Positions 36,601 to 45,690 are shown, counted from the stretch's first letter. The stretch is DNA of 64,000 nt from Mytilus galloprovincialis (GCF_965363235.1 NC_134841.1:54209078-54273077), one strand, 5' to 3'. A program made the numbers and translations. Notes: generated by a model not told the origin, from the letters alone.

Positions 36601-39507
36601 ATGATACTTAATAGATTTTTTTTATTCTGAGGCTAATTCAAATATTATAGAAAAAATATCTTTCCAGTTGCAATGCAATGTCATACTCTACATGCAAGAT
36701 ATAAACACAAAAGACAACTTATAATTTGCTTCAGCTTCTGTCATGAATTATTGAATAAATAGTCCTAACATCAACAACTAATCATTCAAGCCTACTTTTT
36801 ATTTTTAAACTTGATTTACTTTTACTATTTTGCTGTCTTCAGCTATAACTATAATTATTATTATTTTTATTGCGTGTGCATATGCTTTTTACATTGCATG
36901 TGTTTTGTCTGTGTGTGATTTATATATTTATTTTGTTTAAGCTTATATGTTGCTCTGTCTTTAATCATATTTGCTACAATTTTCATCAATATCATTGACC
37001 TGATGAAATCTAGAAATGAATTAAAATAAGTAAAAGAAAGAGCCTAAAAATAGTTAGCAAACTATAGTTATAGATAAATAATATGAGGGCCGCATTACAT
37101 GTGAAACGGGACAATTTTTTTTTAACTGAGACTTTTCAGATGGCATTATACATTTAATAATTTAATAATGAACTTGTCCTTTCATAATCTGCTAACATTA
37201 CATCATTTTATAATTTTTTGTACTGTTATAAATTGTGCTATATATGAATATGTTGCCATCTAAAGATTGGTCGTTTTGTGTTATCATATATCAGTATGTT
37301 GCCATCTAAAGATTGGTCGTTTTGTGTTATCATATATCAGTATGTTTAACAGCTATACTTAAAAGCTTTGTTTAATTAAAGATATATACAAAAACCTTCC
37401 TTTGAAAACATTACTTTCTAACCATATAGCATATAATGACATATGCACACTCAATCTCCAAATAATGTACCAAAGTAAAACTTAAGAAACACAATTCACA
37501 GTAATCCCAAACAAGAAGGGAAAGATCTATCATTACTGAGCCACCTCAAAGTGTGTGTAATATGACTATCATTATATATACAGAAGGTTCATTTAACTTC
37601 ATTTGAATTTGATTAGTAGTGATTGACATGTAATTTTTGAAAAAAAATAATTTTATATATAGGATTAACTTGACATAATATCAATATAGATGTTGGTGTT
37701 GATTTCATTATTTGGTTGATTTGCAGCTCCTAAGCTTATTATCTATGATAATGCATGCAACCTGCATCAGTACTGTCTGAACAGAGACCCTGTGTTTTTC
37801 CAAGATTCTTGGTTTTTGGTTGATCGTTTTCATTGGTGCAATCATGTTGGTAAGTATGTTTCAATACATAAGAATATTGTAAAAGCTGTCATTCATAAAA
37901 GCAATAAGGGGGAATGTATATTAAATGTTCAACACTAAATGTGTTTATCACAATGTCAGCAATAGAAGATAGAAAGATTTAATAATAGATTTTTGTAGGA
38001 AATAAGTAAATACTTAACAAATTTTCTTTCAACATCCAAACAAAAAAAGCAGGCAAATAAGTTCATCAAAGGTTTGCTTTGCATGCTTTTATAAAAGAGC
38101 TGTAATATTTGGTCAAATTTATCTATTATCACTTTTTTTATTCAATACTTTATAGTATGTTGATATACTTTCATACAAGATATTAGTCAAAGTCTGAAAA
38201 AATTAAATAGTTTAAGTGCAAAATATTGTTTTGGAAAGAAGAAATATTTAAATAAAATAAAAGACATACAGATATTATTAGTTACATAGTGTGCTAGTGA
38301 CCTAATACGGTATATATGTGGTGAGAGCGAAGCTCAAATCCCCATATGAAATTTACTGACCCCATATATACCGTATGTAACGAATTTATCTTACCGACTA
38401 TCTTAACATGTGAAATTAAGACTAGTGATTCTCAAAATGAGTAAGTCTTCAATACTGTTCGCACTAAGAACATACTTCCATTGATCCTACAAAAACAGAT
38501 GCCAACAATAACGACTTGTAAGGTTTAAATGTGTTTTATGAATTTATTTCAATCTTAATCATCAATTTCTTCGTCTGTTGGAACTTTTAAGATTTTTTCT
38601 CAGTACCGTTTTGTTTTTTATAAAGGGACATAACACCATTACTAACCTTGTATGAAATAAGCCCCGCCCCCTTTTTACCTAATAAGGAATATAAAGGGAC
38701 GTAACTCCACTACTAACCGTGTATGAGATAAGCCCCGCCTCCCTACTAACCTAATATCAAATATACACGGTTTGCACGCGGACGCTTTTAACCAATCATA
38801 TTCCTGGAAATGTATAGGAGGTAAGATAAAGTATATTATTGCATAGCAATATGATATTCCCCACAGAAAGTAACCAAAAGTAAACATGCAATAAATTCCT
38901 TTATTGTACTAGTGCAATAAATCATCAAAATTTATGACGTCATCAACGACAAAATCTTAGTTTAAACCAAATTTTACTTTCAAATTTTATATTGCTATAG
39001 ATAAAAGGGTTATTGCATGAATATTGGGAAATATTGTCCCTTGTAGAACATATATTGCACTTTCAAGCTCGTGCAATATAAAATTCTATTCGGGACAATA
39101 TTTCCCAATATTCATGCAATAACCCTATAATATAATTCTAAGCACATATATTTCAAATGGAACCCATTCAATTTTTTGTCTTATTTACATTTAAAATGAA
39201 TTAAATGCTCATGCAAATAACATATAATGCCATCTTTTTTTCAGGTTGTCATGTAGGATATAATCTAGATAACTACCTACAATATAAATGGATCAACTCA
39301 CAGGTTGCAGAACAAAGAAATAGCACATTGAAAAAACTGAAGAGTATGCTCTCTTATATGAATTTAAAAAAATTTACAACTCATTGTAATTTTTTTTTAT
39401 GGTTTCGTAACATGTTAACCCTAGCTCGTATGGACAATGATCTATTTGTAAACACTGATTTCAAGCTTTTTTGCCATCTGAGTAAAGTGTATACTACATG
39501 TAAATGA
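12625..39507 (+). CDS. Zisupton/KDZ-type DDE transposase-like protein (HMGXB3-like), 15 exons, 865 aa
   Basis: Coding exons: 12672-12678, 14186-14279, 16958-17054, 18358-18489, 19272-19410, 20646-20738, 22410-22462, 24373-24844, 27037-27181, 29217-29435, 29858-30049, 30793-31277, 36493-36576, 37727-37849 and 39245-39507. Every junction is AG/GT and phase-compatible, and the total is 2,598 nt with one terminal stop. Residues 129-164 form a SWIM zinc finger (CxC, C133/C135, then C162-x-H164). A second motif of the same style is C246, C249, C256, H258. The DDE-like core has D519 (VVMDGVSLG), D745 (IIYDNACNLH) and E801 (NSQVAEQRNS), with H773/H777 in FHWCNH between the last two. Such proteins are usually auto-annotated HMG domain-containing protein 3-like, but I see no HMG box here. 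Known family role: DNA transposase or a domesticated derivative acting in the nucleus. Whether it is active is not shown. The start is an ATG in a short first coding exon ending MA-G before a strong gtgagt donor. Confidence 0.85.
12679..14185 (+). other. Intron 1, with a foldback at 13623-13767
   Basis: No exon-like segment accepted. caataactgtttagtgtctt near 13623 pairs with its inverted copy ending at 13767 (arms about 38 bp). Both strands give near-identical ORFs there because of the symmetry. Confidence 0.65.
14186..14279 (+). CDS. Exon 2: lysine-rich N-terminal segment
   Basis: Acceptor tacag, phase 1 in, phase 2 out at GAAGG|gttttt. It encodes about residues 3-33, a basic stretch (KSKGKRRLKREG) that could be a nuclear localisation signal. 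The donor is not a strong match, so this exon is supported mainly by frame fit on both sides. Confidence 0.6.
14403..15175 (+). repeat. 59-bp minisatellite array A, 13 units
   Basis: ggctgttatgg recurs at 14431, 14490, 14549, 14608, 14667, 14726, 14785 and onward with a constant 59-bp step, apart from one short unit near 15000. It lies in intron 2. No unique spacers alternate with repeats, so it is not CRISPR-like. Confidence 0.95.
15176..15925. mobile_element. Insertion within minisatellite array A, holding a long palindrome
   Basis: The array stops at about 15175 and resumes at 15926-16010. In between, 15792-15902 is a nested palindrome with arms of about 50 bp (tttttcatatcgcatgtatt pairing at the far end) and a central gagcc/ggctc. 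It looks like a MITE or foldback element inserted into the array, but no target duplication was established. Confidence 0.55.
15926..16010 (+). repeat. Last one and a half units of minisatellite array A
   Basis: tatcagcctcactaatgttg and ggctgttatggtttgaaatt as in the main array, same orientation. Confidence 0.9.
16010..16400 (+). repeat. Dispersed repeat family B, copy 2
   Basis: gggccaaaacaagcat...ctctgaaattgt...ggaaagacagggatcgag...aagcttaaatattgtg. It parallels 25850-26400 block for block. Confidence 0.65.
16958..17054 (+). CDS. Exon 3 of the transposase-like gene
   Basis: Acceptor atccag, donor ACT|gtatgt. Two frames are open across it. The one used (phase 2 in, phase 0 out; reads KSEQASSCSYKQ) is the only one consistent with exon 4. 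It encodes residues 34-66, a polar linker with no recognised domain. Confidence 0.7.
17526..17727. mobile_element. MITE-like element, about 200 bp
   Basis: Starts tactatggaatcatt and ends aatgaattcacagta, an imperfect terminal inverted repeat. Inside, caccaatttttcgtgg and cacgaaaactggtgcc are also inverted. Partial copies end at about 19009 and start at about 44095. Confidence 0.65.
18358..18489 (+). CDS. Exon 4 of the transposase-like gene
   Basis: Acceptor tttcag, donor AAAG|gtaaag, 44 whole codons (residues 67-110), beginning ENLPFDGQEIY and ending CKKMLK. The other plus-strand frame beginning AAA hits a stop. Phase 0 at both ends. Confidence 0.85.
18585..18725 (+). repeat. 160-bp repeat family, single unit in intron 4
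   Basis: ctggtgatggaaatatgact, taaccactaac and gagaatacatttattgtagg as in the arrays at 22960, 31320 and 52556. Confidence 0.75.
19203..19222 (+). repeat. C20 homopolymer
   Basis: A run of 20 C about 50 bp before the exon 5 acceptor. It could act in the polypyrimidine tract and is a likely length-variable and error-prone site. Confidence 0.9.
19272..19410 (+). CDS. Exon 5: first half of SWIM zinc finger
   Basis: Acceptor atttcag, donor AAGG|gtacaa, phase 0 in and phase 1 out. It encodes residues 111-156 with HRWMYCCSCNVA, the W...CxC half of a SWIM motif. The partner CxH lies in exon 6, so an intron splits the zinc finger. A C20 tract stands about 50 bp upstream of the acceptor. Confidence 0.85.
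20646..20738 (+). CDS. Exon 6: second half of SWIM zinc finger
   Basis: Acceptor atttcag, donor AAAG|gttaaa, phase 1 to phase 1. It begins D-LEEKCIHVAPAKR, giving the CxH pair (C162, H164) of the SWIM motif begun in exon 5. Confidence 0.85.
20739..22409 (+). other. Intron 6, with a short hairpin
   Basis: aaccatgtgaaa and tttcacatggtt (about 21378-21417) form a hairpin. Nothing else recognised. Confidence 0.5.
22410..22462 (+). CDS. Exon 7 of the transposase-like gene
   Basis: Acceptor ttgtag, donor AAAT|gtaagt, phase 1 in and phase 0 out. It encodes GKQIENETDHTYDKQ, a charged linker. It is short, but it is the piece that puts exons 6 and 8 in register. Confidence 0.75.
22960..24060 (+). repeat. 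160-bp tandem repeat array, intron 7
   Basis: About seven units. taacaggtac recurs near 23283, 23440, 23599, 23761 and 23911. Unit core: gggagacaactcttgtacta, ggtgatggaaatatg, ctaaccactaacaggtac, tcttcatctgaaggag, atttattgtaggttggttc. Confidence 0.92.
24373..24844 (+). CDS. Exon 8: second SWIM-like CxxC...CxH motif and linker
   Basis: Acceptor attaag, phase 0 in, phase 1 out at the strong donor A|gtgagt. It encodes residues 206-363. It contains LACQSCPHSSETCKHI (C246, C249, C256, H258), then a variable linker, then GSCDCGSGWG before the block leading to YDG. Using the earlier GT at 24838 would bring a stop in the next exon. Confidence 0.9.
25700..26400 (+). repeat. Dispersed repeat family B, copy 3
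   Basis: Same blocks as 16010-16400 (ccaaaacaagcattt, ctctgaaattgtacc, aaagactgggattgag, tttgatcacaatccaaattc) in intron 8 of the plus gene. Confidence 0.65.
27037..27181 (+). CDS. Exon 9: conserved YDG block
   Basis: Acceptor tcaacag, donor CAAGG|gtaaga, phase 1 in and phase 2 out. It encodes YYRQCLNSGECQNVKEYDG and the following hydrophobic helix-like segment. The R.C...C...YDG pattern recurs in HMGXB3-like/Zisupton proteins as I know them. Confidence 0.88.
28236..28400 (+). repeat. Dispersed mussel-type repeat
   Basis: gtggcaatgagacaact...aagtaaatcattataggtca...ccttgaacac...aaacagcaagctgtaaagag. A related segment lies inverted at 62325-62400. Confidence 0.6.
28448..28578. repeat. Long palindrome, arms about 50 bp
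   Basis: attcaggtctcag...gggtatatactgtgacattc...ccggctta returns inverted up to gagacctgaat. The centre carries ctgagccgaaggcgaaggtg. In intron 9. Confidence 0.85.
29217..29435 (+). CDS. Exon 10 of the transposase-like gene
   Basis: Acceptor catccag, donor AACAG|gtaagt, phase 2 in and out. It encodes residues 411-484, starting G-FFCIWHKTVEEL and ending EEFQYN. An eight-T run starts the exon; its length sets the frame and matches both neighbours. Confidence 0.85.
29475..29785 (+). pseudogene. LINE-type reverse transcriptase C-terminal remnant
   Basis: In intron 10 of the plus gene. The frame reads GSNERLCQCCNMKAFENEYH and then FVMICPAYRHLRLRF. The C-x2-C...(E/D)-x-x-H-F...C-P-x-Y pattern is the zinc-finger-like tail of non-LTR retrotransposon polymerases. 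An in-frame stop lies upstream and no RT core is nearby, so it is a dead 3' fragment in sense orientation to the host gene. Confidence 0.6.
29858..30049 (+). CDS. Exon 11: first catalytic Asp block (D519)
   Basis: Acceptor aaatag, donor GGAAG|gtatat, phase 2 in and out. It encodes FSCPECGDCPHTVVMDGVSL. The CxxCxxCxH cluster precedes the MDG motif, which I take as the first acidic residue of a DDE core. Confidence 0.9.
30793..31277 (+). CDS. Exon 12: long alpha-helical part of the core
   Basis: Acceptor atttcag, phase 2 in. It starts S-SHNTRVFINNAETRKLL and is the largest coding exon (residues 548-710). The frame runs on to a TGA at 31292. A donor at GGGATTG|gttttt (phase 1) lets it continue into exon 13 as GIGICYGYEIM, the expected family sequence, across a 5.2-kb intron. 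Confidence 0.85.
31320..32400 (+). repeat. 160-bp tandem repeat array, intron 12
   Basis: Six or so units of the same family as 22960-24060, same orientation, starting about 40 bp after the exon 12 donor. taacaggtac steps at roughly 160 bp. Confidence 0.92.
32401..35602 (+). other. Rest of intron 12, first part
   Basis: Begins with a short palindrome (gaggcccctgaggggcctc). No coding exon recognised. The ORFs at 32397, 33902, 34311 and 35105 lack splice or family support. Confidence 0.45.
34044..34157. repeat. Small inverted-repeat unit with a tRNA T-arm-like hairpin
   Basis: gtgggttcgattcccac (34064-34080) is a textbook T-arm but no acceptor, D or anticodon arm surrounds it, so it is not a tRNA gene. 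The outer acaacagagt and actctgttgt are inverted. Perhaps a tRNA-derived SINE fragment. Confidence 0.4.
35603..35767. mobile_element. GGATCC-ended MITE-like element, copy 2
   Basis: Same sequence as 983-1146, same orientation, here with complete GGCGGATCCAG...CTGGATCCGCC ends. It lies in intron 12 of the plus gene. The ORF through it (GARAPRAPPGSAY) is an artefact of the G/C-rich repeat. Confidence 0.8.
36493..36576 (+). CDS. Exon 13: ICYGYEIM block
   Basis: Acceptor tatatag, donor ACTG|gtaatt, phase 1 to phase 1. It encodes ICYGYEIMEDAESPNIPF, a very recognisable block just before the second catalytic Asp in this family. Confidence 0.9.
37249..37342 (+). repeat. 46-bp perfect tandem duplication
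   Basis: tgttgccatctaaagattgg at 37251 and 37297, in intron 13. Confidence 0.9.
37727..37849 (+). CDS. Exon 14: second catalytic Asp block (D745)
   Basis: Acceptor ttgcag, donor GTTG|gtaagt, phase 1 to phase 1. It encodes IIYDNACNLHQYCLNR and then FLVDRFHWCNHVG. D745 is the presumed second acidic residue. The histidine-rich FHWCNH is a family hallmark. Confidence 0.92.
38304..38376. repeat. Palindrome with atacggtatatatgtgg arms
   Basis: Arms of about 17 bp around a centre with gagagcgaagctc. In intron 14. Confidence 0.75.
39006..39126. repeat. Long palindrome just upstream of last exon
   Basis: agggttattgcatgaatatt...gggaaatattgtccc pairs with its inverse ending caataaccct, with arms of about 50 bp. 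It ends about 120 bp before the exon 15 acceptor. Confidence 0.88.
39245..39507 (+). CDS. Exon 15: catalytic Glu block (E801) and stop
   Basis: Acceptor tttcag, phase 1 in, terminal TGA at 39505-39507. It encodes CHVGYNLDNYL, then INSQVAEQRNSTLKKL (E801, presumed third acidic residue), then a helical tail ending YTTCK. The first AATAAA downstream that I see is about 1.05 kb away (40561). Confidence 0.92.
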
Positions 39508-41082
39508 ATCAGTTCAATTAACTTTTTGAAAACAGAATTCTCATTCTGTTAAGATAAAATTGTATTATCAAATTCATCAAAGTAACTAGGCTAATTTTTT
39601 TTTTACATCAGATATTTGTTTGTCGTAAAAAAGAGAAATTAATATGGCTGCTATCAAAATATGGTTTTTAATTACACACTCAAGTAACATTGTTTCCTAT
39701 TCATCTTCTGTTATTTCAAGATATAATTTTGTTGAAATGCACTAGAAATTAGCTAACTAAAAAGTACTGTAGATATTTCCCAACTTACCAGGCATGAAGA
39801 AAAACGTGTGACTTATTAGTTCAGGATGAGGACAACTTAAAAAATGGTGGGTTAGGCCTGTGTGTTTTTTTCAACCATGTTTTAATAGATCCATGAAGTG
39901 AAAATTCAATATTGTAAGAATGGAAGTGACAGGTAGAGAGAAATTATTCCTAATTCACATGTCTGTCTCTGTTAAACTCGAGTACAAAGTTAAAAAGCAT
40001 TGTGAACCTAAAATTCTGAAAAGTTTTGCCTTAATAGGCTTAGATAAGCATTCCACTTCATTGTTTTAGCTGTCTGGTACTATTATAATTGTTCTCTAGT
40101 CACAGTATCCATTCATGATGTTATAAAAGTAAGGAAATACACAATATGAAGTTAGTTATAAGACATCTTTTGTCAAAATAACTTATCTAATTAACATCTT
40201 GATACCAGATAAGACTTTGTAGTCTATAATCTATATATGACTTTATTCATGGTAAATTTTTTCAGAACTTCTGTTTGATATTCTCTTCTACATTTGACAG
40301 CATAAACAAAAAACATTGATGTTAAACACTTTCTAGGTTTCGAAATTGTATCAAAGTTATTCTTCACATAACATTGTTAAGTCAGGTATACTATTGCATA
40401 ACATTATATTTTATAACAAAACTTGTATTTAATCATTAGCTTGAAATTTTAACATGTGATATTTCCAATTATATTTTTTATTGATTGAAGCATTTATGCT
40501 TTCTTTTAAATATACTATGACACATTTATATCTATATGTATACTAGGTAGATTCTATGACAATAAATCTTAAACCATTATTTGCCCTTGGTGCATGACAT
40601 CCATGTGGTTTTGTCAACTTTCTCTCTTCTGATGCATGAAACATGCAAATTTAATAAAGAATGTTTATTGCAAGTTTTATAAAGAGATATTACACTAGAA
40701 ATGAAAAGAACATTTTTTAGTAGAGTACATGTACATCATTTAAGGGTGTTGGTGGTGTTAACATAGATGTCTATTTGTAAAATGATATTTGTGAACTGTT
40801 TATTTTGCATAAATTTGATGTCAGAGTGGATCTCTTTTTTGATTGTTAGGATAGGGATTATTGTTAGTTAAACTTGCTTTCAGATATGAGCCACCTTTAA
40901 GACATTTGGTCTTAGATTGAGAGTTGTCTCCTTTAATTAAATGCAGTGTATTTCAATTGGAATTGGAAATTAAAATGGTATTTTTTTTTAAATGTTTGCC
41001 TATATTTCTTCAGTAATTAGAACAAGAGAGAGTGTGAGAGAAAGAAATAGAGAATGATGCAAGCAAGGTGGGTCTGTGTAAG
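39508..41082. other. Downstream of the plus gene, no gene
   Basis: Probable 3' UTR and flank. AATAAA at 40561 and 40653. No other feature recognised. Confidence 0.45.
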
Positions 41083-41565
41083 TGAATGTAGGACAGAAAG
41101 TCGCAGGACAAAAAGTCATTCATTTTTTCTGAATATTTTCTTTGAATAAAACACGCTTATACAAAAATATTTTTGTATTTTTCTTGAACTATTGTATTTA
41201 AACCAACTTTGTGAACAAAATGTATCAAAAAAATATCAGAGATGATTAAATAATTGTTAAAAAAACAAAATGTCAAAGAGGCTTGGGTCTTAAATGACTT
41301 CATGGTGCCAAGAAATCTTTCTTTTGCACGATTAAAATTAAATAAATCTTTATTTTTCCAGTATAATGACACATTTCCTAAACTTTAATATGAATATATG
41401 TATTAAAAAGTAAATATTTCAAGACTTTTTCTCTTACATATTCAAACAATTGTCAACAGATTATTTGTGAATTTTTGTCCTGTGACTTTTTGTCCTACCA
41501 AATTTGTGACTTTATGTCCTGTGACTTTTTGTCCTGTGACTATCTGTCCATTTACCTGTGTAAGT
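41083..41565. mobile_element. TIR element with AGGACAAAAAGTCA ends
   Basis: Left end ggacagaaagtcgcaggaca followed by aaaagtca. The right end, read on the minus strand, is ggacagatagtcacaggaca followed by aaaagtca. The right end adds further tgtcctgtgacttt copies. No transposase: a nonautonomous element of about 480 bp. Confidence 0.7.
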
Positions 41566-42299
41566 TCATATCCCATTACTTATAATGTACTCATTTTATA
41601 ATAATGATAATATTAAATATGATGTCGGATGCAATGAAAATATTGGAAATAAAAGTGATATTTTTTTCTCTAGGTTTTGTTATTTTAGTACCAAATGAAA
41701 TCTGGTAAGAATAGGATGACACTATAACATATACTTTAAAAATAATGTAATGAAATAGAGATAAAATATTTCCTTTTTAAAATCAAAACAGTGCTGTTAG
41801 CTGAAAACAAAGAAAATGTGACACCTTATTTATTATAAAGAATTTGTGTAAAATATAATGATTATTTGAAGTATTAACAGGAACAACTATTTACCAGAAA
41901 AAGTTGACACTGAATGTTTGCAATTACTTATCCTTTTTGTGAGTTTACTTTAGAAACAATACACAGAATTTTCCAAAAATACTGCTGTAAAAAATGTACA
42001 ATAAACAATCACAATTACTCTGCCCATCTGTAAAAAAAACTAGACATACCAAGAAAGCCAATGCTGAAACCATGCATACAATACATCTTCTTTTACAAAC
42101 ATGCACTTATTATACTATTATGCTGTCCAAATCCTGAGATACACACATTGGTATGCTGGTTCATTAGGAAAGTTACTTCAGCTTATATAAAGGAATAATA
42201 CCATGGATATGTTGAAATCAATCAAATGATTTCTACACATATAAAGAGATAACAAAAATAAATTGCTATCCAAAATCAACTTTGCTAGGAAGTTTAAGA

Positions 42300-43125
42300 T
42301 GAGAGTGCCAATCAAAAATTATCAACAGGCAAAAGTAACTTGTTTGTAGTTATAATTTGTGGTTGATATACTATGAAAGTGGTATATGCAAATGCATACT
42401 TCATTTCCCTAAAATAGTATGGTTGCTATGTAAAACACTCGTTGTTAAGTAGTTTCTAAGGAAAATACCAGTCTGAAACTACTGCATGGAAGAAACCAGC
42501 TTGTTCGTATTAAAAACTGATGCATCTTAAAAACTAGCATGCACATATAAATAGTTTTTTTACGTCATGTGTTGTATGTGCAATTACATACAAAAAGTAT
42601 GGTTGCTAAGCAAAATCAATATTGCTAGGTAGTTTCTAAGCAAAGAACCACTATGAAAATGATGCATGGAACAAAATAGCTGGTATGTATTAATAAAATG
42701 TTGTTGGACATTAAATGGTATAGTTACTGGTGCAAAAACATGTGTTGAATGCCTGCAATAGCATGGTTGCTATGGAAAACATATGCTCCTTATAAGTTTT
42801 TATGTAAAATATCAATGTGTAAATGATGCATCGACAAATCTATTTAGGATGTTCGGATTATTCATTTGTGTCATTCAATTAAGGTTGTATACAATATATG
42901 TGCAAATGCATACTTTGAATACATAAAATAATTTGGTTGCTATGCAAAATCCATTTTGTAAGGTAGTTTCTAAGAAATGTACTAGTCTGAAAATGATGCA
43001 TGGAACAAAATAGCTGGTATGTTTCAATGATATGGTGTTGCCAAACATTAAATGTAACGGTTAGTTGCGCAAAATACATGCATGAAACACCTGCAGAAGT
43101 ATGGTTGCTAAGCACAGTATAATAA
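42300..43125 (+). repeat. Diverged tandem repeat, unit about 170-185 bp
   Basis: Four to five units with (g)tatggttgcta(t/a)g, ggtagtttctaag, aaatgatgcatgga and aaatagctggtatgt. Confidence 0.75.
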
Positions 43126-43267
43126 TTTACGATGTTAAAGGAAAGAGAAAACCTTATTCAGATTAAAGATGTAATGTTATATAACATAATACACCTTAAA
43201 AAAGAAAGAGAGAAAAGTTTCTTTGACAGAAAGCAGACACAGCAAGTTTGAATTTATGAATAGCTTG

Positions 43268-43950
43268 CTATGCAACCATCGAGTAACGTGAACCGTATGC
43301 GTACTCATTCAAAATACTCATACGGTCTGGAGCATATATAAATACATATACGCGTACGGTCTGACTTATATTAAAAAGTTGGTCAAGTTCATTAAATACA
43401 AATGCATGTAGCTTAACTATCAAATTAGTTTTAAAAAGTTTAATTGTAATTGAAACAAAAACTTTATATTTTAACTTTTTTTTAATTCACGCTTATTAAA
43501 TATGTTAATTTCTTGTATTTAAGCATGTCGATCAGTAATAAATTAATTTAATTTGTATTATGATCACTGAAACTGAAGATATCGGAAGTAAACAGAATGT
43601 GGGGGGGGGGGTCAATTGTTTCAGAATATTTAGTAACTTCACCAAAAAATGAAAATGCAAAAGAATATGCATGAACTGCATACATGAAAATGCTAAAAAT
43701 ATTACGTTACTTGAATTGTGTTACCTTTGGCGAGAGTACCAAAATAGGATTCAGATATACAATTAAACAAATACCTTTAATTGCAATTGTTCATTCGTTC
43801 ATTTTATCTATCTAATTGTAATAAATTGTCAATAACAATTTGTAAAAATGAAAATAAAGATTGTTTCAATTTAACCCATATAATCAAATAACATGTTTGG
43901 TCAGCTCGTACTGGACCGTACGCGTATACGCATACGGTCCGACGCTGTTC
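43268..43950. repeat. Repeat mosaic with CGTACGGTC motifs
   Basis: accgtatgcgtac near 43290 and ccgtacgcgtatacgcatac near 43917 are partly inverted. Between them, 43720-43895 is the uninterrupted counterpart of the repeat at 11090-11690. Confidence 0.5.
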
Positions 43951-44289
43951 TAATGTACAGCTCATGATTAGATATCCTTACCCTTTGCTAGATTGTCATT
44001 TCTTAAACACAGCTTACAACTCATATAAGGTCATGTAAATACAAAGGTATATAACTCAGTTGCTATATTTCTAATTTGTTTGATTTTTAAACTTGGTACT
44101 ATGGATTCATTAATTGGGTACCAATTTTCGTGGATTGCAGAAAACTAGCTTTTTATGCGAAAAAGTTAAATATATACTTGACTGATACAAGTAAAGGCAA
44201 GTATATTGAAGTAATATATTCACATAGAATATCTTCCTGATATTCCAAAACATCGATTTCTTGGTGGTAAAACATTCTGCATGTTCTTT

Positions 44290-45690
44290 TTATTCCCATT
44301 TTACACAGGATCAGCTTTCATACAACAATCACTGTACGAAAGGCTGATAAATTCCATTTTATACAAGATCAACCTTCATAATAAACATTAACAAAGCACA
44401 GGCTGATAAATCCAATTTTATACAAGATCAACCTTCATAATAACCATTAACAAAGCACAGGCTGATAAATCCAATTTTATACAAGATCAGCCTTCATAAC
44501 AACCATAAACAAGCACAGGCTGATAAATCCAATTTTATACAAGATCAGCCTTCATAACAACCATAAACAAGCACAGGCTGATAAATCCAATTTATACAAG
44601 ATCAGCCTTCATAATAACCATTAACAAAGCACAGACTGATAAATCCAATTTTATACAAGATCAGCCTTCATAACAACCATAAACAAGCACAGGCTGATAA
44701 ATCCAATTTATACAAGATCAGCCTTCATAATAACCATTAACAAAGCACAGGCTGATAAATCCAATTTTATACAAGATCAGCCTTCATAACAACCATAAAC
44801 AAGCACAGGCTGATAAATCCAATTTTATACAAGATCAGCCTTCATAACAACCATAAACAAGCACAGGCTGATAAATCCAATTTATACAAGATCAGCCTTC
44901 ATAATAACCATTAACAAAGCACAGGCTGATAAATCCAATTTTATACAAGATCAACCTTCATAATAACCATTAACAAAGCACAGGCTGATAAGTCCAATTT
45001 TATACAAGATCAGCCTTCATAACAACCATAAACAAGCACAGGCTGATAAATCCAATTTTATACAAGATCAGCCTTCATAATAACCATTAACAAAGCACTG
45101 GCTGATAAATCCAATTTTATACAAGATCAACCTTCATAATAACCATTAACAAAGCACAGGCTGATAAATCCAATTTTATACAAGATCAGCCTTCATTACA
45201 ACCATAAACAAGCACAGGCTGATAAATCCAATTTTATACAAGATCAGCCTTCATAACAACCATAAACAAGCACAGGCTGATAAATCCAATTTTATACAAG
45301 ATCAGCCATCATAACAACCATAAACAAGCACAGGCTGATAAATCCAATTTATACAAGATCAACCTTCATAATAACCATTAACAAAGCACAGGCTGATAAA
45401 TCCAATTTTATACAAGATCAGCCTTCATAACAACCATAAACAAGCACAGGCTGATAAATCCAATTTTATACAAGATGAGCCATCATAACAACCATAAACA
45501 AGCACAGGCTGATAAATCCAATTTATACAAGATCAACCTTCATAATAACCATTAACAAAGCACAGGCTGATAAATCCAATTTTATACAAGATCAGCCTTC
45601 ATAACAACCATAAACAAGCACAGGCTGATAAATATCATTTTATACAAGATCAGCCTTAATAGCAACCATTAACAAAGGAAGGGCTGATAG
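44290..45690 (-). repeat. 59-bp minisatellite array B, about 23 units
   Basis: aggctgataaatccaatttt recurs through the block. Type A units (aacaaagcac, aataaccatta) are 59 bp. Type B units (aaacaagcac, aacaaccata) are 57-58 bp. Types are interspersed with partial regularity. Strand is given as minus because that strand resembles array A. Confidence 0.95.
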
